This document shows positions 23,337-34,694 of a DNA stretch of 64,000 bases, piece by piece. The position numbers and the translations under genes are program-made. Source of the DNA: Pezicula radicicola (Eukaryota > Ascomycota > Leotiomycetes > Helotiales > Dermateaceae); assembly GCA_003008705.1 (NCBI GenBank), contig PDUO01000046.1, positions 248,001 through 312,000 on the forward strand, read 5' to 3'. The notes under the pieces were generated by a model, which ran no database searches, was not told where the DNA came from, and saw only the letters and a list, made by a program, of their open reading frames with translations. The first letter of the stretch is position 1. Every line of letters starts with the position of its first letter.

Positions 23337-26300
23337 ATGGCACCAAAGGAGGGGAAAATAAAGAAGTTGAAGAATCTTTTCTCGCCCTCCAATTCCAAAC
23401 AATCCGCCACCTCCACCTCCCCATCACCACCTCCAGAGCCACCCCAACATATTAACCCTTTACCAGACAAAATCTTCCATAGGGACCCATCTACATTGTC
23501 CTCTACATCAAGACGTCAACCCAGACTTCGGCGAATTTGCTCAGAAGGAGATAATTTATATCGGCATGCTCAACAAGTAAGAGGGTCGCGCTGGGGCAGT
23601 GAAAAGGTCCGGCCTAATTCAATGCACGTCATGGCTAATCGTTCAATGCCACTATTGCAACAGACGCGGGAGAGTTGCATGACTGTCGGCCACAACGACG
23701 GCAACAATGATACCAAAAATCCAAGGCAGAGGTTATCCTTATCTCCTTTTTCAGATAGCTTGCTACAGAGCAGTATATCTTTTGCCTCCTCGGTGCAGCG
23801 CGTTATCACTACTAGTGATGGCTCCCAATTTGTCAACTTGTCTGCTGCTCCTATTGACTCTTCAATTTCGCAGATCAGTCTGTGTGTCGATAAATCCAAA
23901 GAGAACATATCACCAGTATCAGTAGCTAGAGACGGATACACGGGCCCTGGGATTTCTAATAAGAAAATGCGAAGAAATAGCAGCGACAACAGCAGACCGC
24001 CATCATTGTATGCCCCGCCATCTCCCCTTAGTCTCGAACGACTACGCCGCATGAGCTCGGATATGGACCCTAGTGACGTTCGAAAACCCTCCTATGACTG
24101 GATTGAAATAGCAACTCAGGAAGAGATTGACAAAAAGATACAACAGTTGATGCCACAGCAACAAATTAGCGACACTAGCGAAGACAAGGAGCCTCTTGGG
24201 CAACAGCAAGAATTAGAAGATGACGAGAAGCAGAAGGACTTGCTCCCTGCTACTCCTACGGACCAGAAACGAGTGAGGTTCTTTAATGAGGTCTCTGAGA
24301 AAGTTGGTCAATTTCTTCACTTCTCTATACCCGAAGCGCCAAAAAGCAGTCTTGGGCCTCATCCGAAGAAAGAACAAAAGAGAGGATCCGTCAAGAATGG
24401 AAGATGGTGCGCGAAGGACATGATTCCTACTGTGAGCTTCACGCCACTACCATATAGGACTCTTAGAGGGGTAGAGCTTATGAATAACCGTGGATGGGTT
24501 GATAGAGGAAATGCTGTCAAGGTGGCTGTCAAGGTGGAGTACGATGAAGGTAACCAGGATGAATTCACAGTCAAGTGGTCGCCACATATACAATCTCCCT
24601 CGCCTACGCTTTCTTTGCCTGCCACCCCAGCTCCAACTGGAGTTCGATCGATAAGTATGAGTAGCGGGACCGAGCTGGAACAGGATGGGTGTCTAATTGC
24701 GTCTTCTGGGCAATCTCAGGATGTTGTACTGGCACTGAGCTCCAAGCCAACTGCCCAGGAAGAAGAGGCCAGAATACCAGATGAGGCCAGCACAGAGCAT
24801 ACCGCGGGGGAATATGTGCCACTACCAGCATACATTCAGCCCGGAAACAGACCCGCTTATCCTTTCACAATCAACATCGCTCGACATAAATACCGACAAC
24901 GTGCTGTTCTCCCATGCATATCTATTCCCATTTCTTTCATTAGTCAGGAGTCGGATGGAAAGATGACTTTCCTCGGTAAAAATTCCTCTGGCCAACTGAG
25001 CGGTGTGGTTGACGCCTTGCAAAAGACAATGGTTGTCGAGAGGGCTCCCAGCAACGAAGAGATAAAGCGTTTGAAGGCAGATGCTACAGCAGCAAAGAGA
25101 AGCCAAGAGAAGTTCATTGCTAAGAGAGAAGAGGAGTTGAAGGCAAAGAGACGGAAAACTGGGAAGCTCCTCGCTGCTTTGCAGCCCAAAAAGAATACAG
25201 AGATGGCAGAGATAAGCAGTCAGCCAAGCTCGTCAGACGATGAGAACGATTTCTCTCGTACTCGTGTGGATTCTGTACAGGGACCGGTGTCGTCGGAATT
25301 GGAGACAAAGTCAGAGGATCGTCACTCGGATGAGGATAATATATCTGCTGCTGCTCTTCCAGCAGCAGAATCTGCCGGGGAATATGTCATTGTCGAGAAA
25401 CCTCTCACCTCTTCTGAAAGGGAAGCAAAGCGCATTATCGAAAAATGGGGCCCCAATGTGACCACTACAATCCCAACTGAGACACAGAAGGACAAGCTCC
25501 CTGGTCTAAATGTCATCATTGGTGGTGAAGGGCCACGCCTCGAATTCCCGGAGGCTATCGTGACAGCTACGCATGTGCACTCCAGCAACAATGCCAATGA
25601 AGGGGTGTTAATACGCTCTGAGACAGCTCAAGCTCTGTTGTCAAAGTCTACGTTGTCGTTACCTGACGAACATCCTATCCTACGCAACTTCAAAGCTCTG
25701 AGTGCTCTTCCGAGTCTTGACGGCTCTGCTATTTTGGTTAACAATGAAGTTGATATGCTGCAGCAGCATATTATATCTGGGAGAATGACATGGCTTGTTG
25801 ATGGCAACAGAGACATCAATGTTCGTAGAACTGCAGTATTGCGGGGGGCTCGCGAGAGGTACTTCGATGCCCAGGAATGTGCTCCGTTGGAAGAATTTTG
25901 TAAAGGCCATAGGTCTTTCGACTTCGAGATAGCAGACGGTCTGAAAAATGATTTGGGCGACAAACTTATGAGGTGTAGGAAGGCCGAGGCCGAAGCCACT
26001 AATAGAACCAGGAATGGTCCGTCTCTTCCGGACGATGTGAACATGATTGATTATTTCATCATGGATTTCTCCTTGCGTGATTCAATCCGCAAAGCGATGA
26101 AGAGGCGAGATGCCCAGATAGAAAAGAACACTGCTTTCATGAATAGGGAGGCAATGCGACAAGAATGGTCGAAGCAGCGAAAGTTGTGGCACTCTCTTCG
26201 TCATTTTCGTCAAGAGCGCACAGATAACGAGTACCGAGAAGAGTTAAATGAGACGAGGACGCATCTGGACTTTCCTATCTTGCCCTCTCAGCTCACCAAA

Positions 26301-27989
26301 CGCAAGGTGGTTCCTTTGGCGCCAGTCCCAAAACCGAGTCGACAGAGTAATTCACACATCCTTGAACAGGAAACTGAATTTACTTTCAACAAGCCACCTA
26401 GTGTACTCTCTTTACCTTACGAAGGGAAAGGCAAAAGTATAGTTTCGAAAAGTGATGCCAGGCCAAACTATGAAACAAGTGATTATTCTTTCCGTCTCGT
26501 CAATGGTATAAAGAGCGAGTACATCATAAAGTTGCTCCCTCTTAAGAGCATTTGTCCAAAATTTCCAAGGGAGGTCATTGGCGAAGACGGTAACAAATAT
26601 TGGGAGTTCATCTTGCAGTATCCAGAAACTCAAGACACATTCGTACGGATCGACGACAACGAGAGAAAACGGAGTTATAAATCATATCACCATGTCACCA
26701 ACTGTTATGGTGGTATCAAGAACCACCTCATCATAGCCACGAATTTGGAGGGCCAGGAGAATGTTTTCCGCAGGGTACAAAGACCAGAGGACGAAGAAGA
26801 CGTGGAAGAATGCCCTCCCTTTCCCAAAGCACGCAATGTTCGCCGTATTGATGAGGAGGATTATAATCCTGACAGACATCATCCAAACGCATCTGCACCT
26901 CGCATTGATTCTACAATGTACCAACAGTACCAAGACTTCCGTCGTGGTCCTGCAATGAGGGGCAGAAAATTCCTGATCCCACTCCAGCGCGCGGATCTCC
27001 AGCGCATCGTTGACAGACGTGAGGGGCCCAACGGCGACCAGCAGTTCAAGGTGGAGTTCAAAGGCCATATCCGCAATTCAAAACACAAGGTTGAAAAGTG
27101 GTACTCTCTTCGATATTTGTGCAATGCCACTGATCTGTTTAATGACTACCTTGAGGAAAGACAGCGGCCTGCGGCTTGGAAGAATGAGATTGGAGTCCTC
27201 AAGGTCAGAAGTATGAACTGGTCGAAGTGGCGAAGTCTGAAGAGCGAGTATAGTGGGGAGATGAAGGCGCATGATGTGAGCAGTGATGGGAGACAAGGCA
27301 GTGAGCATATTGCTATACCTCAAGCAAAGCTCGGATCCCATACTGCCTTCATACGGCGACACATGGAGGCTTTCTTCAATTATAGGCTTCCTTCATCCGA
27401 TAGCGAGCCCGCGGAACTATGGAAAAGCTGGGGAAAGATTCTTGAAATTGCTTTCAACTCCACTCAAGTGATGGTAGTCATGAAATCTAAACAGCGGGAA
27501 GCTGAGAGACTTAAGGATAAGTTAAGGCCCAAGGAATTCGATAAAGTCCTCGAGACTATTGAAATCCATGGTCTCGATAGACTCGTTCCTCTCGTTGAAG
27601 ATTACCAGAAACCAATGTTCATCCGGGAAAATATACATGCGTTCCATATGGAGAGACATCCTTCACCAATCGGCTGGGGACATCTACTCCGTAGAGCTTT
27701 CCATCATAAAATCCCTGGATTCATTCGCGATCGTGACGATGCGAATAACGAGTTCGGGGATGTTAAAAACGCTATAATGCAACGCATTCGTAGTGAAAAA
27801 TTTACGGAACTTGTTGAAGGCGTTAAAGAGTATTTGGATGAGCAGAAACAGGCGGCTCGTGATTTGGAATGGAGGAGGATGAGGATGAGAATTGTTGATG
27901 CTGGGAAGGTAAAGAAGGTTGATGGGGAGGTTGTCATTGCTGCTGAGGATGGTGGAGAAGTTGAAGCTGGGCCGACTGAAAGGCGCTGA
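23337..27989 (+). CDS. Very large unrecognised protein, intronless (1550 aa)
   Basis: I recognise no family. It is a single open frame of 4.65 kb in a neighbourhood where nearly every gene has introns. Start MAPKEGKIKKLKNLF is the first ATG in a good context (AAAATGG). The first 40% is disordered and basic/Ser-rich, with proline patches (SPSPPPEPPQ) and a charged helix near 610-640 (KRSQEKFIAKREEELKAKRR). The second half looks more ordered and includes DYFIMDFSLRDSIRKAMKRR, GNKYWEFILQYPETQDTFVR, HLIIATNLEGQENVFRRVQR, KVEKWYSLRYLCNATDLFND and PIGWGHLLRRAFHHKIPGFI. There is no signal peptide or membrane span. The mix of Trp-rich globular blocks and a long disordered arm suggests a scaffold or nuclear protein, but that is inference. 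It may be lineage specific. Confidence 0.8.
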   Translation: MAPKEGKIKKLKNLFSPSNSKQSATSTSPSPPPEPPQHINPLPDKIFHRDPSTLSSTSRRQPRLRRICSEGDNLYRHAQQVRGSRWGSEKVRPNSMHVMANRSMPLLQQTRESCMTVGHNDGNNDTKNPRQRLSLSPFSDSLLQSSISFASSVQRVITTSDGSQFVNLSAAPIDSSISQISLCVDKSKENISPVSVARDGYTGPGISNKKMRRNSSDNSRPPSLYAPPSPLSLERLRRMSSDMDPSDVRKPSYDWIEIATQEEIDKKIQQLMPQQQISDTSEDKEPLGQQQELEDDEKQKDLLPATPTDQKRVRFFNEVSEKVGQFLHFSIPEAPKSSLGPHPKKEQKRGSVKNGRWCAKDMIPTVSFTPLPYRTLRGVELMNNRGWVDRGNAVKVAVKVEYDEGNQDEFTVKWSPHIQSPSPTLSLPATPAPTGVRSISMSSGTELEQDGCLIASSGQSQDVVLALSSKPTAQEEEARIPDEASTEHTAGEYVPLPAYIQPGNRPAYPFTINIARHKYRQRAVLPCISIPISFISQESDGKMTFLGKNSSGQLSGVVDALQKTMVVERAPSNEEIKRLKADATAAKRSQEKFIAKREEELKAKRRKTGKLLAALQPKKNTEMAEISSQPSSSDDENDFSRTRVDSVQGPVSSELETKSEDRHSDEDNISAAALPAAESAGEYVIVEKPLTSSEREAKRIIEKWGPNVTTTIPTETQKDKLPGLNVIIGGEGPRLEFPEAIVTATHVHSSNNANEGVLIRSETAQALLSKSTLSLPDEHPILRNFKALSALPSLDGSAILVNNEVDMLQQHIISGRMTWLVDGNRDINVRRTAVLRGARERYFDAQECAPLEEFCKGHRSFDFEIADGLKNDLGDKLMRCRKAEAEATNRTRNGPSLPDDVNMIDYFIMDFSLRDSIRKAMKRRDAQIEKNTAFMNREAMRQEWSKQRKLWHSLRHFRQERTDNEYREELNETRTHLDFPILPSQLTKRKVVPLAPVPKPSRQSNSHILEQETEFTFNKPPSVLSLPYEGKGKSIVSKSDARPNYETSDYSFRLVNGIKSEYIIKLLPLKSICPKFPREVIGEDGNKYWEFILQYPETQDTFVRIDDNERKRSYKSYHHVTNCYGGIKNHLIIATNLEGQENVFRRVQRPEDEEDVEECPPFPKARNVRRIDEEDYNPDRHHPNASAPRIDSTMYQQYQDFRRGPAMRGRKFLIPLQRADLQRIVDRREGPNGDQQFKVEFKGHIRNSKHKVEKWYSLRYLCNATDLFNDYLEERQRPAAWKNEIGVLKVRSMNWSKWRSLKSEYSGEMKAHDVSSDGRQGSEHIAIPQAKLGSHTAFIRRHMEAFFNYRLPSSDSEPAELWKSWGKILEIAFNSTQVMVVMKSKQREAERLKDKLRPKEFDKVLETIEIHGLDRLVPLVEDYQKPMFIRENIHAFHMERHPSPIGWGHLLRRAFHHKIPGFIRDRDDANNEFGDVKNAIMQRIRSEKFTELVEGVKEYLDEQKQAARDLEWRRMRMRIVDAGKVKKVDGEVVIAAEDGGEVEAGPTERR

Positions 27990-30543
27990 GGATGACCTTT
28001 TCTGGTTTTGTGGTTGGAAGGCGGAAATTGTTTGGTCTTCCGTGTCTGTGGTACTTGACCATCTTTTCTTCGATCATCATCTCTACTGGCCGGCTGAGTT
28101 CGTTGCAGGAAGAGATGTCGACATTAGATGTGATGAGGAAAATGGATGTCATTCTCTCATTAACCGCACCACTGTCGAATCCCAGTTGCTGCTGGTGATC
28201 ATCTGCAAGACGAACCGACCTTAGGTGAAGCTGAAGCTGAAAAGCCTCATATGCTCAGTATTTCAGCCTAATCTCGGCGGATGAGTTGAGTTATATGCCT
28301 GCTGGAGTATCGCGGTGGTGTTTTGTCTAAGAGGATTTTGAAGCGAGGCGTTACTGTGTTGGAATTCAACATGGATTCTCATTCGTCTGTTTATTGGTAT
28401 TTCTTCTTTCGTTTCGTCAAAAGATACCCCTGTATCCTGGGAAGGCATTTAGGTGTTTGGTTCCCTAATATGCGTCTGAAGCACTACTTTTTTGGTCGTT
28501 TCGGAGGGTTGTTCATTTTTTTTGTATGTACTTTCATACGTAGATACTAGAATATTGTTTGTGAAATTCTTGGTCTTGATTGTTACGTGATTAATTATAT
28601 TCAAGGATGTGAGGTGAGGTGGAAGAGATTGAAGTGGGATGACGACTTGGTGGTTTTGTGTCATTGGTTTGACTTGAGTATCTGGCTTGAGCTGGATAAT
28701 TTAGTTGATTTTGGTAACGCGGCTGAAAACAGAAGTCTTGCTTGCCCATGTAAAGCAGTTTATACGGGTATAAGAGATCATGTTGCAACTATGACCACCA
28801 CCGAAATTCGCAGCAAGATTATCAACACACCGGACAAGATACTCTACTACCGGGATGCCTAACCCCCACAAGTATGGAATTGGACTCTGGGAAATACCTA
28901 TAGCTAACAGTAGCAGCAAGAAGTTGCCAAGAGAACACTCAGAGTATTAATACTGAGAGTCTTACATAGAAGAGGCTCAGTGACAACGGAGTTATTTTTG
29001 ACAAGGGTTAGAGAAGCCAGTAGGTCGTTTGTTGGAGGATTGGAGTCTGACGAAGGGCTCTGTGTCCTGTTAGTAAGTGAGAATATTTGAGTTCGTCGAA
29101 TCCTGACTTGACTACTGGATAATGTCTCGCTATTTCTCTTCTTCTCCTAAGTCGTGAGATATGAAAGTACAGGAAGACATGGTTTGCCCTTCTTGACACA
29201 ATCACCGCACTTACCCGGGAACTGGAGGTATTCGTTTATCCCCCCCCCCCCCAAAAAAACGAGACCGTTTAAAACTCTATACCAACAGCTTAAACTATCC
29301 AATCCTCCGCCCTCGCAGCGAAACTTTTTCTCATCCCTTGAATCCCTTGAAGAAGAAAAAAGGGATTGTAGTGTTATATAAGCTTAATACGTGTACTCTC
29401 AGTTCTCATCTTAATTCTCACACAAAGCACTTCAGTTTTAGGAACTTGGAAATGACATAGTATAAATGATAATGGTTTAATTAATAATCGTGTCCTAAGT
29501 AGATCAACGTAAGGCAGGCACGTGAAAATATACAACACCTCCTATTTCCCAGCGCCAAGAAAAGAAGAATAAGCGAGAGTCACCAACCAGCTCCAGCTCC
29601 TCCTATCCATCCAAAAATCCAAAAAGAAAACACCAAACAAAAAATACGTAAAAAATAAAAAAATAATAAATAAAATACCACAACTTCAGAAGTAGTCAGG
29701 GTAAGCTTTACCTGACTTTATACCCTGAAGAAACCATTTCATCTCTAAACCGAAGTTGAAGTTGAATGATTTTTTAAACAATTACTAACACTTCTAAGCA
29801 TGGAACATTTAACTTGTTAGGTTGAAATGTCAGATTTAACTCAAGTGTGCTTACCACTTGACCATACTGGTGTTTTCACTGTTTGATGGGTTGGAAGGGC
29901 TTGTTTGGGTTGTTATGGTGTTGTTGGCGGTGGGTGATGAGGTTAGCGACAAGGGAGGGGGTAAGGTAGGGTAGAGATTAAGGAGAGTACGAGAAGTGAG
30001 ACCAAGGAAGCACTACAATCGTTAGATCGTAGCTTTGAATCTGTACGAAAAGATTGAATAGCTACTGGTCATCGGAGAAAACAGGATATTTAGGATTAAA
30101 TTGTAGAAAAATGAGGGCTTTGAAGGAAGGTAATGACATGCCTAGGCACACCATTTTGCCATTAAAAAAGAGGATGAGTCTATCCATGCTCTTGTCAAGT
30201 TATTCCATAGCAATGCAAGTTTCAACATCCAATTATCATAAGCTTATATGCTAGTGTTCTTCATTGCTGGTGGGAAGAGGCCTGCTAAGAAATACTTTCA
30301 ACCCTATTCAAACAAAATTAGTACCTTAATCACGGTGTTACAAAACATTACTTCCTCGCAGACTTTGGTAGTGATGTTATCCCGCCTATTTCCTAAGGTA
30401 CCTTGGTTCCTTGTTTCCCATAATTTTGTTCGAGGCCATTCAGGCCATGGTATATCCCGCCATCCTTCCCAAACTCCAAAACAAAAGTTATCCGCCGGCC
30501 AAACCATATTTTTGATCTCTCTGCAGACCACCAGCACACTCCT
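27990..30543. other. 2.5-kb gene-free stretch with homopolymer runs
   Basis: Between the large unknown gene (plus) and the bHLH gene (minus, 3' end at 30544). AT-rich, with many short open frames that begin at non-ATG codons and show no motif. It contains C13 followed by A7 at 29240-29259 and an A/T-rich low-complexity patch near 29630-29680. No RNA gene or element recognised. Confidence 0.5.
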
Positions 30544-30933
30544 TCATATCCTTTTAGAGTCATCGACTTCCCCGCCAAGCTCCTCAATCCTCGCAATCAG
30601 CCTTTTCCTCTCTTCGATTTGATCCCTCATGAAGTCCACTGTTTTCTTCAGCACCACACTCTCACTTCTACCCTGACCCTCGAGTCCAGGCACTAGTTCG
30701 GTCAGACGGTCGAATCCTTCTCTGATGGCTTGGCGTCGTTTTTGTTCCGACGCAATGTGGTTAGCCTTCTTCTGTTTCTCCGAGAGGCGAGGTTTATCTT
30801 CCGAGGATTTTTGCCCAGGACTTGTAGGGGATGATATGTTTCCGTCCATGGTTTGGTGAGAGTAGTTTGTGGATAGTTGAGGTTTCTCTTCAGATGAATT
30901 GCGACCAGGTGTTAAAGGAAAGTTTGCGTCCAT
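30544..30933 (-). CDS. Small bHLH transcription factor (129 aa)
   Basis: The basic helix-loop-helix spans about residues 55-107: KANHIASEQKRRQAIREGFD, then LTELVPGLEGQGRSESVVLK and KTVDFMRDQIEERKRL. The basic region has the H-x3-E-x3-R pattern (H59, E63, R67) that reads E-box cores. Size and simplicity resemble INO4-like factors, which act as heterodimer partners, but I cannot assign orthology. The start chosen is ATG at 30933 (MDANFPLTPGR); the open frame continues upstream only through a non-ATG codon, so an extra 5' exon is possible. The N-terminal 50 residues are an internal duplication: MDANFPLTPGRNSSEEKPQL is echoed by MDGNISSPTSPGQKSSEDKP. It is divergent from the Maf-type gene, with a 544-bp shared upstream region. 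Confidence 0.85.
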   Translation of the reverse strand: MDANFPLTPGRNSSEEKPQLSTNYSHQTMDGNISSPTSPGQKSSEDKPRLSEKQKKANHIASEQKRRQAIREGFDRLTELVPGLEGQGRSESVVLKKTVDFMRDQIEERKRLIARIEELGGEVDDSKRI

Positions 30934-31477
30934 GATCGGCGTTTGATGAATGAAAGTAGTATTATGGCCCTTGCTCAGTTCGGGTAGTCTTAACCAGCAG
31001 TCGGTTTTGGAAAGTCGTGGCTTATGGTAAGGAGCGACCAACACCTGTAGAGCCAGTTATTAGGCTGTTGGCGTCTTGGGACAGACAGACTCTAGAGGGT
31101 GTAGTGATGGCTTGATGGATAGATATACCGGGTTAACTTGGGAGGTTTAAAGCAGGCATACCGATAGTGTAGCTACAGCGACAGTATTGGGGACACAGCC
31201 GACAGAGGAGAAGGAAAGAGAGTTGTAACTGAGAAGTGCACTGCCGTTGTTGCTGTTGATAAAGAGGGGTTCACATGCATTTCGTCCAAGATGCCAGCCT
31301 CGCCTTAGCTCCCGCATCCCCGGCATCCACCTAGTACTAGCACTACTCTACTTTGGGAACAAGCGCTACTCAGCCTGATTGTGGTTGTGATTGTTACTCC
31401 AGCCTTCGTCAGCAGCAAAGAAAGAAATACCTACCAGGAAAATAAATATTTAACTGCAGTGCAACTGATATCACAAA

Positions 31478-32373
31478 ATGTCCGACATAGCAGCAGTGAA
31501 GGGATCACCCCCTCCCTACGAAGACGTAGCAATTCAGCATGGCGCTTTGCCGGCGAGAACCGGTCCACCAGGAAAACCTATGCCTCGCGGCCCCTTTCCC
31601 CTCGATCTCCCCATCTTACAGCTGTTGAAAGGCAAGAGAGTAATTCTTGCATCAGCAAGTCCGCGAAGAAAACAATTACTAGCCACTGTCCGTCCTCCAA
31701 ATTACTCCATAATCATGCACAGCACTGACCTTCCTCATAGATTGGCATTGTGAACCCTGAGATACTGCCTTCAACAAAACCGGAGAATCTCTCCAAAGCA
31801 GCCTTAACTCCCTTCGAATATGTCCTCCAAACAGCCGTCCAGAAATGTCAAGATGTCTACACAACCGCGCTCGAGAACTCTATGAAATCAATTCCAGACC
31901 CATCAGTTGTCATTGCAGCCGACACCATAATCGTGACCAAGGCTGGACGGATATTGGAGAAGCCACGCAGTGAGGCCGATCATTTAGCTATGCTGAAGAT
32001 GTTAAGAGATCAAGGAATGCATAGATGCTACACGGCCGTCTCAGTTATGGCTCCAAGAGAAGATGCAAGACATCCAGGATATAACGAAGAGACCGCTGTT
32101 GAGGAGACAAAGGTCTACTTCGATACCACGCTTACCGACGAATTTATTGCGGCTTATGTGAAAACGCGGGAGGGCGTAGATAAGGCAGGTGGCTATGGAC
32201 TTCAGGGCATGGGAGCATTGCTTGTAGAGAGGATTGACGGATCTCCTGACAACGTTATTGGGCTGCCGATTCGGAAGACATTGGCTCTGATCGAAAAGGC
32301 AGTTATGGATCAAGATGAGGACGGGGATGGTAATGCAAGCGATGTGGGTGATGACTATAGGGCTGGGAAATAG
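31478..32373 (+). CDS. Maf/HAM1-fold nucleoside triphosphate pyrophosphatase (280 aa)
   Basis: Maf-family proteins hydrolyse non-canonical or methylated nucleoside triphosphates to monophosphates (house-cleaning). Exons 31478-31687 and 31741-32373; the intron (GTCCGT...CATAG, 53 nt) has a weak donor but restores LLATIGIVNPEILPSTKPEN exactly as the family requires. Signature segments are VILASASPRRKQLL (substrate loop, about 55-68), PSVVIAADTIIVTKAGRILE (acidic active-site residue in AADT), and YVKTREGVDKAGGYGLQGMG followed by ERIDGSPDNVIGLPI. The N-terminal 50 residues, Pro-rich (GPPGKPMPRGPFPLDLP), are a fungal extension. Cytosolic, no targeting signal seen. Confidence 0.92.
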
Positions 32374-34694
32374 GTAGATGAGCATCGATTCTCACATGCG
32401 GTACGTACATATGAAGGTTCTGGCCATCAGTTATTTTTCCGGGCGTTGCATATAGAGTTTTCTTTTCAAAAAAAAAAATCGTGCAAGGAGTTGGGTACAG
32501 TAAAATGTCTGGAGCCCTGCAATATAATAAATACGCAACATTTGCGAATGGCTATGAATATTGGCAACCGGTGAACATTGAGGATATAGGCCCACGGGCC
32601 TTGGTGTTGGGAAGTGTGATGGAGACTCAAATACTGGAGGACTTGCTCTAAAGCAAGACTACTACGAAGAAATAGACATATTATTGGTTGCTAAGCTTCA
32701 GGTTCCTTGAGGATCTTCGATGAGAAACAAGAGGCTTTCCATCTCGCAACCTTGCAGCGTTGGTTCCCTGAACTGCAAACTATATACTTCACATCACTTG
32801 ACATGAACGTTACAAATAAATAAGGATAATAATGCCGACGATTAGGTACGTCGCCATATCCGTCAGTTTGCAGCGAAAACAATGGGAGACACATGGCGAC
32901 TCGGTGTAGAGTTCTTGAAATTGTGCACTGTGCATACCCGCAGCCGGGTCTCAGCCCTCACATCATACACCTCAGTGATTGGGTGCAAGCATCCCCAGAA
33001 TCAGAGAACCGCACGCATACACCACAGCCTCAAGGATCAGTGGAAGTCTTGGATCGGGAGCAGACGCTGCAGGGTATCTCTTGTCCCCATTGGCGGGATG
33101 GATGGCTAACCACGGGTCGATGGATTTGTTGATTCGGATGCAGGAGATCGAATGAAATGGCAGCAAGCAGCAAGGCCAGTTGGAGACGTCCCAAATCTCC
33201 CCACATCGCCTCGGCCTATTTAGCTCCTGGGTGCGTTGGAGGGCAGAGGTCGCAGGAAGCATTTTGATTGATTTGTGTTGGCTTTTGTACCTTTCGAGGA
33301 AGGGATGGGATGGGATGAAAGGAATGTCCCTACAGAGACGTGGCCGAGACTACGGACGTGGTCCTTCACACCGGTCCTCACGACGTGTCAAGTGCTGCTG
33401 CTTGCATACCACCAGTCTGCTATTGCTGGACGGTAATAACGACGATTGCAGCAGCGGTGCGAGGACATGTACATACTATACTACATAATGCAAAGCCCCC
33501 CTCCACTGCAGTAAGATGAGAGATGACTACTGTGTGCGCATTGTGCGATGCGATCCTGCTGACGATTCCGATTATCTCAGCTCTCACTTTTCCAGTATTA
33601 TTGATTGATTGATTGAGAGAGAGGAGGCAGGGAAAACAGGCCATCCATCACATCCTCCTACTTATTCGTACTGTACTGTACTGTACTGTACACCCAACCC
33701 AACCCAACCCAGAACATCCCCGCTTGAATGATTCGCCAAGGGGGTTTGAAAATTTATTGCTCGAGCCGCATCACGATTCACGAACAGACACACCTCAATT
33801 TTAAGCAGGGCTAGGGCCATTCCATCTGCGACAGAAGTAAGGACCACTACGAAAGGACTTCCTCGCCATCAATTCATCACAATATACAGAAGGAGGAGCA
33901 GCACATTCTTCTCGACAATCTGGCCGCGAACATCTTTGACTTTGCATGTTGACTTTCCTTGGAGAATCTAAACACGTTCCCCTCGCCCACTTGTCAAACG
34001 CTCACCGCACGCGGATACCTCGCTCGAACGACCTCGAATTTTGAATCCTCGAATCCTCGAATCCTGGCCACTACTCACTGCCACCCTCGCCTCCCCGATC
34101 CCTTTACGAAAACAGCAATTGGGCTTCCTCGCCATATATCTTCTGTCAGAATACCTGCGCCATCTGGTGTAATCTTGCACGGCGCGAGTTTGTTGGACCA
34201 TAGTCGGGCTTGTGCGGCGCGGAACTTATTGTCTGATCTGAGAACAGACTAGAATATACTTTGGCGCCGTCCTGCTTAGTTGAAAACGAAAGGCTGCACT
34301 CGACGCGTCATTGTGGATTATTGGCTGCTGTTCAGGAAAACAAAGCTACAAGCAACAAAAGACCGCTTTCGAGACGGTGATCACAACCATCACGTTTCAC
34401 ACATCGTAGACACGAAGACACGGGTACACAATACGGACAGCACACTCCCCCAAGGCTCTTTTCCAAGCCACAGCATTTACTGTAAGCCGTGAATCATAAG
34501 TGATTCAGTGATTCACGGCCCAGGGCTCTGTTTACGAGTCGAGAATAGACCATATTTTGCAGTGGGCCTCCGAGAGTATCGAAACGTCACATTTATTCGA
34601 GACTGAGAAACCGTATTCAAAGCTTTCTAGAGCCTCCAGCAACTTCCAAGCACATCAACCATTCAAGCACGCAAAACCACACCGTATCTCCAAT
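32374..34694. other. 2.3-kb upstream region with microsatellites and an inverted repeat
   Basis: No coding sequence is convincing. Visible structure: GATTGATTGATTGA near 33601-33614; five TACTG-type pentamers at about 33668-33691 running directly into four ACCCA pentamers (33692-33711); a triple GAATCCTC at about 34041-34065; and an 11-bp inverted repeat, GCCGTGAATCA...TGATTCACGGC, at 34486-34519. The last kilobase is C/T-rich and may be a long leader of the gene starting at 34695. Confidence 0.45.
34486..34519. repeat. Inverted repeat GCCGTGAATCA / TGATTCACGGC
   Basis: Perfect 11-bp arms around a 12-base centre that itself contains another TGATTCA. On the other strand it reads GCCGTGAATCACTGAATCAC, nearly the same as GCCGTGAATCCCTGAATCCC at 20474. 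It lies about 175 bp before the ATG at 34695. Confidence 0.7.

Noticed and set aside
28587..28862. 91-codon plus-strand open frame downstream of the large unknown gene
   Set aside because: Begins at GTG, no motif, lies in AT-rich 3' flank.
32893..33132. 79-codon open frame in the long region upstream of 34695
   Set aside because: Several overlapping frames are open here at once, as expected from GC-richer sequence; none has a motif.
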